The notes under the pieces: model-generated
What the model saw: only the letters and a program-made list of their open reading frames with translations
Database searches by the model: none
Told to the model about the DNA's origin: nothing
Translations under genes and position numbers: made by a program
Part shown: positions 5,218 through 11,959 of the stretch, in pieces
Position numbering within the stretch: the first letter of the stretch is position 1
Layout: each line of letters begins with the position of its first letter
DNA from: JAAFHS01 sp031396505
GTDB taxonomy: Bacteria; Pseudomonadota; Alphaproteobacteria; Rhodobacterales; Rhodobacteraceae
Assembly (NCBI GenBank): GCA_031396505.1
Contig: JANNKX010000311.1
Location: 1 to 11,959 of the forward strand
DNA: 11,959 nucleotides
Reading direction: 5' to 3'

Positions 5218-6138
5218 TCAACGCACGAATGGAATGTCACTGCGGATCACACCCACGCCCGGTAGTTTGGTCCCCATCGTCGGTTCGCAATCCACCAGCA
5301 TAAAGGCATCAGCATCGGCAAACAGCTTGCGCAGCAACTTGTTCGTCAACGCATGCCCGGCGCGGTGCCCGGTATAGCGGCCAAGGATCGGCCCCCCGGC
5401 AAGTGCCAGATCGCCAAGCGCATCAAGCATCTTGTGACGCACGGGTTCGTCATCATGGCGCAACCCACCGGGCGAGACGATCTGATCGCCGTCAAACACC
5501 ACGGCGTTGTCCAGCGTACCACCCAAGGCAAGGCCGCGCGCGCGCATCGCGTCGACATCGGCCTGACGGCAGAAGGTGCGGCTGTCGCACAGCTCGCGCA
5601 CAAAGGCCCCGTTGGCAAGGCTAAGGTGTTTGGTCTGCCTGCCGATGGCCGCATCCGCGAAATCAATGTGAAAGTTGATTTCCAGCATTTCGGCGGGCTC
5701 GAGCCGCGCCACCGCGTCACCATCGCGCACTTCCACCGTTTTCAGGACACGCACCGCGCGCACCGGGGCCGATTGCGACCGCAGCCCGCGCGCAAGAAAG
5801 CCCTGCACGAAAGGCACGGATGACCCGTCAAGGATCGGCACTTCGGGCCCGTCGATTTCAATCAGCGCGTTGTGGATGCCGCACCCCGCAAGGGCCGCCA
5901 TCACATGTTCAATCGTTGAAACGCTGATCCCGGCGTCGTTTTCCACAACCGTGCACAACTGCGACGGCGAAACCTGATCCCACAAGGCAGCAATCATCGG
6001 ATCGGCGTCGGTCACGTCGGTACGCAAAAACCAGATGCCATAATCGGCAGATGCAGGTTGCACGCGCATGCGCACGGGGTTGCCCCGGTGCAGGCCCTTG
6101 CCCGTGAATGTCACTGCCGATTTCAACGTGCTTTGCAC
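5218..6138 (-). CDS. lpxC: UDP-3-O-acyl-N-acetylglucosamine deacetylase LpxC
   Basis: LpxC is a cytoplasmic zinc amidase. It removes acetate from UDP-3-O-acyl-GlcNAc, the committed step of lipid A synthesis. The 306 residues match the family length. Zinc ligands are His 78 in STIEHVMAAL, His 235 and Asp 239 in EPVRHKMLDALGD; catalytic residues are Glu 77 and His 262 in GHRAGHAL. The N-terminal 'TLKSAVTFTGKGLHRG' and 'IEIDGPEVPILDGSS' segments are typical. The start is GTG 6138, supported by GAGG five bases upstream and by the usual 'MQSTLKS' beginning. A candidate promoter lies at 6190-6218, after the ftsZ terminator, so it may be transcribed apart from ftsZ. Gene order ftsZ–lpxC matches many Gram-negatives. 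Confidence 0.97.
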   Translation of the reverse strand: MQSTLKSAVTFTGKGLHRGNPVRMRVQPASADYGIWFLRTDVTDADPMIAALWDQVSPSQLCTVVENDAGISVSTIEHVMAALAGCGIHNALIEIDGPEVPILDGSSVPFVQGFLARGLRSQSAPVRAVRVLKTVEVRDGDAVARLEPAEMLEINFHIDFADAAIGRQTKHLSLANGAFVRELCDSRTFCRQADVDAMRARGLALGGTLDNAVVFDGDQIVSPGGLRHDDEPVRHKMLDALGDLALAGGPILGRYTGHRAGHALTNKLLRKLFADADAFMLVDCEPTMGTKLPGVGVIRSDIPFVR

Positions 6139-6189
6139 GAATGCCTCATCTGTTTGCGGGGAATCGTCCGCGTTTTGTTTACTTATTGG

Positions 6190-6218
6190 TAATTAGGCAA
6201 CCGCGGACCCAATCACAA
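6190..6218 (-). promoter_or_regulatory. Candidate sigma-70 promoter of lpxC
   Basis: Read on the minus strand, TTGTGA (6213-6218) and TAATTA (6190-6195) are separated by exactly 17 bp and lie about 50 bp before the lpxC start. The -35 matches TTGACA at four of six positions. It is downstream of the ftsZ terminator, where a new promoter is expected. The surrounding 190-bp gap is AT-richer than the genes. Confidence 0.4.
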
Positions 6219-6280
6219 CTCACGCTTTATGACGGTATGTGACAGGTTATGTCATGCAGCCATACCATTGATTATAATAG

Positions 6281-6306
6281 ATAAAGCCCGCGATCGCGGG
6301 CTTTAT
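6281..6306 (-). terminator. Terminator after ftsZ, a perfect 26-bp palindrome
   Basis: The 26 bases are fully self-complementary, with core AAAGCCCGCG, centre CGATCG and flanking ATAAA/TTTAT. On the minus strand it lies 23 bases past the ftsZ stop, and the 3' arm ends in CTTTAT followed by an AT-rich stretch. This fits an intrinsic terminator, though the T-run is short. Being symmetric, it could form a cruciform and work in both directions. Confidence 0.65.
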
Positions 6307-6329
6307 CCTGGGCATCGTTCAACAATGTT

Positions 6330-7943
6330 TCAGTTGGCCTGACGACGCAGGAATGCGGGGATCTCGATCCGTTCCTGATCGGCATTCATTTCGGGTTCGT
6401 CATCAAAACTGGTGACGGGGGGTTGCTGCCGTGCCGGGGCGGGTGCGCGTTCGGCCTGCGCTTCAAGATGGCCGGCCATCCGGTTGATCAATGACCCGAT
6501 GCCAAAGCGCGGCTTGTCGGCCGCACGGGCAGGCGGGGTCGGCGGCACCGGGCGCGCGGCGGGCGAACCCGCATGCGGCATCTTGGCGGCGGCGGCTTTC
6601 AGGCGGGCCATCGCCTCGGGGGACGGCATGCCGGGGGTGCGCGGACGCGGGGCCACGAATTCGCCTGCGTCATTGTTCAACGCTGCGGGCGCCGGACGCG
6701 GTGCGGCGGCGGGCGCCTGATAGGCGGGGGCCGGTTGCGGGCGATAAGCGGGCGGCGGGATATCATCCAGCAGATCGTCTTGATCCGCGAGCGCGTCAAA
6801 CAAATCCTGCGATTCGTCATGCGCCGCGACCGATGCAGGCTGTGGTGCGGGGGCAACCTGCTGGGCGGGTGTCATCGCCAGAGGCGGCATGGTGCGCGGT
6901 GCAGGGGCCGAAGGTGCGGTCTGCAATGGTGACGCCATCGGTCGGCGCTGGATCGGGGCTTCGGCGCGTGCTTGGGTCACGTCGATGCCGGTGGCCACAA
7001 CCGAGACACGGATCGCACCTTCCATGCTGGTATCAAGGGTCGATCCGACGATGATATTTGCGTCCGGATCAACCTTTTCGCGGATGATATTCGCGGCCTC
7101 GTCCAGTTCAAACAGGGTCAGGTCATAACCACCGGTGATGTTGATCAGCACACCCTTGGCCCCATTCAGGCTGATTTCGTCCAGCAGCGGGTTGGCGATT
7201 GCCTTTTCCGCCGCCTCAACCGCGCGATTATCGCCCGTTGCCTCGCCTGTGCCCATCATGGCTTTGCCCATCTCGTCCATCACGGCGCGGACATCGGCAA
7301 AATCAAGATTGATCAGGCCGGGGCGCACCATCAGATCGGTCACGCCCTTGACGCCCTGATACAACACGTCGTCGGCCATCGCGAAAGCTTCGGTAAAGGT
7401 GGTGCGTTCATTGGCCAGACGGAACAGGTTCTGGTTCGGGATGATGATCAGGGTATCGACAACCTTTTGAAGTGCTTCAATGCCTTCTTCGGCTTGCTTC
7501 ATGCGTTTCGCACCTTCGAACTGGAAAGGTTTGGTCACCACGCCCACCGTCAACACACCCAGCTCACGCGCGGCCTGCGCGATGATGGGTGCCGCCCCCG
7601 TGCCCGTGCCGCCGCCCATACCAGCGGTGATGAAACACATATGCGCACCAGCCAGATGATCGACGATTTCCTCGATCGTTTCTTCGGCTGCCGCCGCACC
7701 CACCGATGGCCGCGCCCCGGCACCCAGGCCTTCCGTCACCTTCAGGCCCATCTGGATGCGCGCCGTGGCGTTGCTTTGCTGCAGGGCCTGCGCATCGGTA
7801 TTGGCAACCACGAACTCAACGCCTTCAAGGCGCTGCTCGATCATGTTGTTGACGGCGTTGCCGCCAGCACCCCCCACACCAAACACCGTAATACGCGGCT
7901 TAAGCTCTTCCTTGGTGGTGTTCATGATGAGGTTCAGTGCCAT
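6330..7943 (-). CDS. ftsZ: Cell division protein FtsZ
   Basis: FtsZ is the tubulin-like GTPase that polymerises into the Z-ring and recruits the divisome. The N-terminal GTPase domain covers about residues 15-320, with FGVGGAGGNAVNNMI at 21-35, the tubulin signature GGGTGTG at 110-116 and the T7-loop region 'NLDFADVRAVM'. The protein has 537 residues against about 380 in E. coli. The excess is a Pro/Ala-rich, probably disordered linker from about 330 to 520. It ends in the conserved C-terminal peptide 'ERIEIPAFLRRQ', which binds FtsA and other anchors. Long linkers are usual in alphaproteobacteria. The ATG start gives the usual 'MALNL...LKPRITVFG' beginning. A 191-bp leader separates it from ftsA and contains a candidate promoter and a DnaA-box-like site. 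Confidence 0.99.
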   Translation of the reverse strand: MALNLIMNTTKEELKPRITVFGVGGAGGNAVNNMIEQRLEGVEFVVANTDAQALQQSNATARIQMGLKVTEGLGAGARPSVGAAAAEETIEEIVDHLAGAHMCFITAGMGGGTGTGAAPIIAQAARELGVLTVGVVTKPFQFEGAKRMKQAEEGIEALQKVVDTLIIIPNQNLFRLANERTTFTEAFAMADDVLYQGVKGVTDLMVRPGLINLDFADVRAVMDEMGKAMMGTGEATGDNRAVEAAEKAIANPLLDEISLNGAKGVLINITGGYDLTLFELDEAANIIREKVDPDANIIVGSTLDTSMEGAIRVSVVATGIDVTQARAEAPIQRRPMASPLQTAPSAPAPRTMPPLAMTPAQQVAPAPQPASVAAHDESQDLFDALADQDDLLDDIPPPAYRPQPAPAYQAPAAAPRPAPAALNNDAGEFVAPRPRTPGMPSPEAMARLKAAAAKMPHAGSPAARPVPPTPPARAADKPRFGIGSLINRMAGHLEAQAERAPAPARQQPPVTSFDDEPEMNADQERIEIPAFLRRQAN

Positions 7944-8021
7944 GTCCCGATCCGCCTGTTTGTATGCGCGATGCGCTTGATTGAACCGTCTGTCCCGGAC
8001 GGCATTCCCGACTTGATCACA

Positions 8022-8050
8022 ATTCTATCCACAAGCCTGCCAGAGGTCAC
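8022..8050 (-). promoter_or_regulatory. Candidate ftsZ promoter with overlapping DnaA-box-like site
   Basis: On the minus strand, GTGACC (8045-8050) and TAGAAT (8022-8027) are 17 bp apart and lie about 80 bp before the ftsZ start. The -10 matches TATAAT at five of six positions if TAGAAT is aligned directly. The plus-strand 9-mer CTATCCACA at 8025-8033 differs from the DnaA box TTATCCACA by one base and overlaps the -10. DnaA is known to activate ftsZ in Caulobacter, so control by DnaA is plausible but unproven here. Confidence 0.4.
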
Positions 8051-8062
8051 GTAAAATCTGCA

Positions 8063-8087
8063 AATTCCCCACAAAATATGGGGGATT
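8063..8087 (-). terminator. Terminator-like hairpin between ftsA and ftsZ
   Basis: Arms 8063-8071 and 8079-8087 pair over nine positions with one non-Watson-Crick pair, core CCCCA/TGGGG, and a 7-nt loop. It lies 48 bp after the ftsA stop and just upstream of the candidate ftsZ promoter. The 3' side on the minus strand is AATT rather than a T-run, so any termination would be partial. Confidence 0.35.
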
Positions 8088-8134
8088 GTTGCCGCCTTTC
8101 AGCGGGAATTCGCAGATGACACAGGATGTTGCGG

Positions 8135-9466
8135 TTACCAGTTGTCCTTGAACCATTTCATCACCTTGCGCATGGGCTTCGCGGCATAGCGATCGGAAGG
8201 AATGTCAAAGTCCCACCACTCATCCTGTGGGTGTGCCGCGAACAGGCACAGACCCACGGCACTGGCAAATGCGGGGCCGGTTGTGGCTTGTGGCAGGCCC
8301 TGCACACGCAGCGGGCGGCCAAGGCGCACGCGCTGGCCAAGGATGCGGGCTGCGAGGCCATCAAGACCGGGGATCTGACTGCCGCCACCCGTCAGCACGA
8401 TCTGCTGGCTGGGCAGGCTTTCAAATCCCGCCGCATCCAGTCGCGCGCGGGTTTCTTCCAGAATTTCCTCGACGCGCGGGCGCATGATGCCGATCAGTTC
8501 GGTCCGGCTGACTTGCCTGCGGTCCTTTTCCCAGTCGCCGCTGTCGCCACGAATATCAATCATCTCGCGATCATCCATGCCGGTGGCATAGACCCCGCCA
8601 TTCATCGTCTTGATCCGTTCGGCCACCGCCAGCGGCACTTGCAGGCCTTTGGAAATATCAGAGGTGACATGATCGCCGCCCATCCGCACGCTATCGGCAT
8701 AGATCATATGCTTTTTCATGAAGATCGACACGCCCGTGGTGCCACCGCCCATGTCGATGCAGGCCGCCCCCAGTTCCTGTTCATCTTCGACCAGCGACGA
8801 AATCCCCGACACATACGCCGATGATGCGATCCCCGCCAATTCAAGGTCACAGCGTTTGATGCAATACAGCAGGTTCTGCACCACGGCCCCGTCCACCGAC
8901 AAAAGGTGCATGTCGCAGGCCAGCCGGTTGCCGATCTGCCCGCGCGGATCGCCCAGACCGGTGCGATGGTCGATGGCAAAGTTCACCGGCTGCGCATGCA
9001 GCACATCGCGCCCGTCGCCGATATCGGGCGTCTCGCACGCCGCCATCACGCGGGCGATATCCTGTTCGGTGACAACGCTGTCTTCCAGTTCAAGCTCACC
9101 CGCAAGGCCATAGCTGCGCGGGTCAGCCCCCGAAAAACACGCAATCACGTGGTCAACCCGCACATTCGCCATCTTTTGCGCGGCCTGCGCGACCGTCCGA
9201 ATGGCCTTTTCCGTCTCGTTCATCTGCGCGATTTCGCCAAAGCGTACCCCGCGGGACCGCGTCGTTGCCGCCCCGATCACCCGGAATGCCGACTGCCCCG
9301 CCATCGGGCCGACCTGTTCGCCATCGGAAAGACCGTGCCCGTCAAACCGCAGCACGAGGCAGGCGATTTTCGTGGTGCCAATGTCCAGAATGGCAATCAC
9401 CCCGCGTTGCAGGGCCGCGCGGCGCATGTTCCGCATCGCGCGTTGGGTCTGATACAGGTCGGTCAT
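8135..9466 (-). CDS. ftsA: Cell division protein FtsA
   Basis: FtsA is an actin-like ATPase that anchors FtsZ filaments to the inner membrane and helps activate septal peptidoglycan synthesis. The 443 residues show phosphate-1 motif AILDIGTTKIACLV at about 25-38, phosphate-2 motif DMGGGTTGVSIF at about 233-244 and the adenosine motif VLTGGGSQIPGL near 360. It ends in the amphipathic membrane-targeting helix 'MRKVMKWFKDNW'. The N-terminus has a 20-residue basic extension before the first strand, as is common in alphaproteobacteria. Its ATG overlaps the ftsQ stop by 4 bp (ATGA) with GGAG upstream, indicating coupled translation. It is followed by a 190-bp gap before ftsZ. Confidence 0.98.
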   Translation of the reverse strand: MTDLYQTQRAMRNMRRAALQRGVIAILDIGTTKIACLVLRFDGHGLSDGEQVGPMAGQSAFRVIGAATTRSRGVRFGEIAQMNETEKAIRTVAQAAQKMANVRVDHVIACFSGADPRSYGLAGELELEDSVVTEQDIARVMAACETPDIGDGRDVLHAQPVNFAIDHRTGLGDPRGQIGNRLACDMHLLSVDGAVVQNLLYCIKRCDLELAGIASSAYVSGISSLVEDEQELGAACIDMGGGTTGVSIFMKKHMIYADSVRMGGDHVTSDISKGLQVPLAVAERIKTMNGGVYATGMDDREMIDIRGDSGDWEKDRRQVSRTELIGIMRPRVEEILEETRARLDAAGFESLPSQQIVLTGGGSQIPGLDGLAARILGQRVRLGRPLRVQGLPQATTGPAFASAVGLCLFAAHPQDEWWDFDIPSDRYAAKPMRKVMKWFKDNW

Positions 9467-10344
9467 AGGTCGGACTCCGGGGGTTCAAGGCCTTTGGCGC
9501 GGCGGATTTGCAGTTGGGCGTGGGGTGTCAGCCGCAGCACGGGGCGCGCAGCGATACGCAGATCAATGGCGGAAATATCGCGGGCCAGGATATCCTGCAC
9601 CTGATCAAGGGCCAGCAAACGTTCAACCGCGGCCACCGGTTTGTCGGCCGGCAGCAGGATACGCTGATCACGGTCCAGCACGATGTCCCACCGCCGCAGC
9701 CCCATGCGCACAAGGCCCCTGATCCGCCCCTCCAGCGGGCTAGCCGCCGCAAGGATTGCAAGCGCTTCATCTGCTGCCAGATCGGCCCCTTCGCCTGCGA
9801 TCAAAGGCAGATCGGGCCTGTCGGCGCGCGATGCCAGCGACGCCACACGGTGCCCGCCCGCATCCAGCATGTCGATGCGGGTTTCGGTGCGCCACAGCAT
9901 CACGGGGGTGCGTTCGGTCACATCGACCTGCAATACCCCGCCGGTGCGCACCTTCATATCCGCCACCTCCACCGCATCCAGCGCCTCGATCCGGGCGCGC
10001 ACGGCGGCCAGATCAATATCGAAGGATGATTGCGGCAGCGCCACCTCCATCCGCGCGCGGATTGCATCCACCAGTTCCGGTGACGCCCCTTCAATCGACA
10101 CAAGGCTGACACGGAATTCGGGGCGATCCTGAAAATCCTCGCGCAGATCAATAAAGGTTTGGGCCAATGCGGCACGGCGGGTATCGTCCTGCAGGTAAAG
10201 ACCGATGGCGCCGAACACGACAAATACAGGCAGGCCAAAACGGAACAGCACGCGGAAAACGGGTGTCAGCCACAGCCGCTGCATCCGGTAGGACCAACGT
10301 GAGGGGGCCGGGTCACGGCGCATTGGGGGCTTTACCGGTTGCAT
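9463..10344 (-). CDS. ftsQ: Cell division protein FtsQ
   Basis: FtsQ is a bitopic inner-membrane protein that links early and late divisome proteins, chiefly by binding FtsB and FtsL. From ATG 10344 it has 293 residues: a basic, Pro-rich cytoplasmic N-terminus, one membrane helix at about 33-51 (LFRFGLPVFVVFGAIGLYL), a periplasmic POTRA domain beginning near 'FRVSLVSIEGASPELVDAI' and a beta domain. The 'VTERTPVMLWR' segment after POTRA is typical. The frame opens at GTG 10371, but ATG 10344 has GAAGGA at a good distance and fits the usual 'MQPV...RRDPAPSRW' beginning. It overlaps ddl by 13 bp at its start and ftsA by 4 bp at its end. Confidence 0.95.
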   Translation of the reverse strand: MQPVKPPMRRDPAPSRWSYRMQRLWLTPVFRVLFRFGLPVFVVFGAIGLYLQDDTRRAALAQTFIDLREDFQDRPEFRVSLVSIEGASPELVDAIRARMEVALPQSSFDIDLAAVRARIEALDAVEVADMKVRTGGVLQVDVTERTPVMLWRTETRIDMLDAGGHRVASLASRADRPDLPLIAGEGADLAADEALAILAAASPLEGRIRGLVRMGLRRWDIVLDRDQRILLPADKPVAAVERLLALDQVQDILARDISAIDLRIAARPVLRLTPHAQLQIRRAKGLEPPESDL

Positions 10345-11252
10345 GATGCGTCCTTCACCATCCAGTCGCACAGCGCGGGAAACGATATCCCCAGGTGTGC
10401 GGCCTGTTCGGGGGTCAATGACGTGGGCGTCATGCCGGGTTGCGTGTTGGTTTCCAGCAGGACGAGGCCCGCAAGACCCTTATCCTCGTCCCAGCGAAAA
10501 TCTGTCCGGCTAACCCCGCGACACCCAAGTGCACGGTGCGCGCGCCGCGCGTAGTCAATGCAGGCGTCCGTGATCTGTTGTGGTATGTCTGCAGGAACCA
10601 CATGGCGCGATCCGCCCGGTTTGTACTTCGCATCAAAGTCATACCAGCCGTCGGTGATGATATCTGTCACGCCAAGGGCGCGGTCGCCCATGACGGTGAC
10701 CGTCAGCTCGCGCCCCGGCACATAGGCCTCCACCATCACTTCGGCGGGCATGGACGCCGCAAGGCGCGGGGCGTTCGACCCCTCGCGCACGATATAGACG
10801 CCGACCGATGATCCTTCGTTGTTCGGTTTCACCACATAAGGGGCGGGCATGACATGGCCTGCTTCGACATCCGCACGCGCCGCAATCCGGCTGTAGACCA
10901 CCGGCAAGCCCGCCGCGCGGTAGACATCCTTGCTGCGCTGCTTGTCCATCGCGATGGCCGATGCCATCACCCCGGAATGCGTGTAGGGGATTTTCAGCCA
11001 TTCCAGAATACCCTGGACGCAGCCATCCTCGCCCCAGCGGCCATGCAGGGCGTTGAAACAGACATCAGGACGCAGCGCCGTCAGTTGCGCAGGCAAATCC
11101 GGGCCGCAATCGACCTCTGATACCGTATATCCCGCCTCACGTAGCGCACGGGCGCACGCTGCACCCGAAACAAGGGATACTTCCCGTTCAGCCGAGAAGC
11201 CGCCCATCAGAACCGCCACACGGGGGGATGTCTTGCCCGACATGCCCGCCAT
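10332..11252 (-). CDS. ddl: D-alanine–D-alanine ligase
   Basis: Ddl joins two D-alanines with ATP in the cytoplasm to make the dipeptide that MurF adds to the peptidoglycan precursor. The 306 residues have the N-terminal MGGFSAEREVSL loop at 16-27 and FNALHGRWGEDG at 66-77. ATP-grasp elements follow: KPNNEGSSVGVY (Lys 142 for ATP), GRELTVTVMGD, and LLETNTQPGMTPTSL with the Mg-binding Glu and Asn. The YDFDAKY omega-loop keeps the Tyr expected for D-Ala rather than D-lactate as second substrate. ATG 11252 is chosen because GAGG lies five bases upstream; GTG 11255 and ATG 11243 are alternatives. Its 3' end overlaps ftsQ. Confidence 0.97.
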   Translation of the reverse strand: MAGMSGKTSPRVAVLMGGFSAEREVSLVSGAACARALREAGYTVSEVDCGPDLPAQLTALRPDVCFNALHGRWGEDGCVQGILEWLKIPYTHSGVMASAIAMDKQRSKDVYRAAGLPVVYSRIAARADVEAGHVMPAPYVVKPNNEGSSVGVYIVREGSNAPRLAASMPAEVMVEAYVPGRELTVTVMGDRALGVTDIITDGWYDFDAKYKPGGSRHVVPADIPQQITDACIDYARRAHRALGCRGVSRTDFRWDEDKGLAGLVLLETNTQPGMTPTSLTPEQAAHLGISFPALCDWMVKDASCNR

Positions 11253-11288
11253 CACTGCCTCATCCCGGATCTTGCGCCCGGATTTTTC

Positions 11289-11959
11289 TTATTTTGCGCA
11301 CCGTTCGCCGACACGCATAATTTCCCATACTAACGTGATACCTGCGTTTTGGAAAACCCTTTTTCGCACTTCTTCACCAAGGTTTTCCAGATCGGCCGCC
11401 GTGGCCCCGCCCGTGTTGATCAGAAAGTTCGAATGCATCGGCGACATTTGTGCGCCACCGATTTTTGCCCCGCGCATTCCGGCGTCGTCAATCACCTTCC
11501 AGGCTTTCAGTTCGTGACTGTCATCGGCGCGGCCTGTGCTGGAATGGCCCACAGGGTTGCGGAAGGTGGACCCGGCGGATCGGTCTTTGGTGGGCTGGCT
11601 CGCGTCGCGACGGGCGATCTGGTCTTCCATCTTCGCGTGCAATGCCAAGGGGTCGCCTTGATTTGCGCGGAAGGTCGCGGAAACGATCACCACCCCTTCC
11701 GGGACATCGCTTTGGCGGTATTGCAGATGCAGGTCGGCGGCAGGCACCGTCGCCACCCTGCCATCCCGCAGGACAATCCGCACATCGACAAGATAGTCGG
11801 CGACATAGGCGCCATAACACCCCGCGTTCATGCGCACGGCCCCACCAACGCTGCCCGGAATGGTGCGCAAAAACGTCAGATCCAGCCCGGCATCAGCGGC
11901 GCGGCGTGCCACATGCGCATCCAGTGCCGCAGCCCCCGCCGTCACGGTATCACCCGCAA
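11289..11959 (-). CDS. murB: UDP-N-acetylenolpyruvoylglucosamine reductase MurB (5' end outside window)
   Basis: MurB is the FAD enzyme that reduces UDP-GlcNAc-enolpyruvate to UDP-MurNAc with NADPH in the cytoplasm. About 222 C-terminal residues are present; the frame stays open to the window edge, starting 'AGDTVTAGAAALDAHV', so the N-terminal part of the FAD domain is missing. Visible motifs are 'FLRTIPGSVGGAVRMNAGCYG' (FAD phosphate binding, about 24 residues in), 'LQYRQSDVP', 'SAGSTFRNP' with the catalytic Ser, 'GAQMSPMHSNFLIN' and the catalytic Glu in 'LVWEIMRVG'. The form is type II MurB-like, without the extra Tyr loop of the E. coli enzyme. It precedes ddl by 36 bp, with nothing notable in the gap. 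Confidence 0.96.
   Translation of the reverse strand, partial: AGDTVTAGAAALDAHVARRAADAGLDLTFLRTIPGSVGGAVRMNAGCYGAYVADYLVDVRIVLRDGRVATVPAADLHLQYRQSDVPEGVVIVSATFRANQGDPLALHAKMEDQIARRDASQPTKDRSAGSTFRNPVGHSSTGRADDSHELKAWKVIDDAGMRGAKIGGAQMSPMHSNFLINTGGATAADLENLGEEVRKRVFQNAGITLVWEIMRVGERCAK

Noticed and set aside
6972..8054. 360-codon open frame on the plus strand
   Set aside because: It is an antisense shadow of ftsZ; the His-rich translation reflects reverse-complement codons.
1..11959. tRNA, rRNA, CRISPR array, insertion sequence ends
   Set aside because: No cloverleaf-like segments, regularly spaced repeats, transposase motifs or terminal inverted repeats were seen on reading both strands.

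Overview
The window looks like an alphaproteobacterial chromosome, most probably of the Rhodobacteraceae/Roseobacter group. On the minus strand it carries the gene order murB–ddl–ftsQ–ftsA–ftsZ–lpxC–bamD–recN. This is the distal part of the division and cell-wall (dcw) cluster in the arrangement known from that family, and all eight products are recognisable by their motifs. Taxonomy is inferred from gene order, protein character and the GC-rich, GAT-preferring codon use, not from a search.

Region 1 (1 to about 1165, plus strand) holds the 3' end of a tyrosine recombinase resembling integron integrases, followed by two tightly packed unknown genes (7-bp gap, then a 4-bp ATGA overlap). Asp codons here are mostly GAC. 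From about 1170 rightwards they are mostly GAT. The region therefore reads as foreign DNA: either the end of an integrated element or a chimeric assembly join.

Region 2 (about 1170 to 2489, plus strand) starts abruptly inside a gene for a methyltransferase-cognate corrinoid (B12-binding) protein. Only its C-terminal cobalamin-binding half remains. A strong intrinsic terminator follows, then a 51-residue, two-helix membrane protein and an overlapping DUF1638 gene. DUF1638 genes are known neighbours of corrinoid one-carbon methyltransferases.

Region 3 (2490 to 2583) is a short AT-rich convergent intergenic stretch with a dyad at the recN stop and a 9-bp direct repeat.

Region 4 (2584 to 11959, minus strand, read right to left) makes and divides the envelope. 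MurB (partial) and Ddl supply peptidoglycan precursors. FtsQ, FtsA and FtsZ build the divisome. LpxC commits carbon to lipid A. BamD inserts outer-membrane proteins, and RecN handles double-strand breaks. murB to ftsA is compact and coupled. ftsZ, lpxC and bamD each have a 120-190 bp leader with promoter-like, hairpin or dyad elements. The ftsZ leader includes a DnaA-box-like 9-mer overlapping a candidate -10 element. The dcw part is ordinary; the unusual part is the left 2.5 kb.
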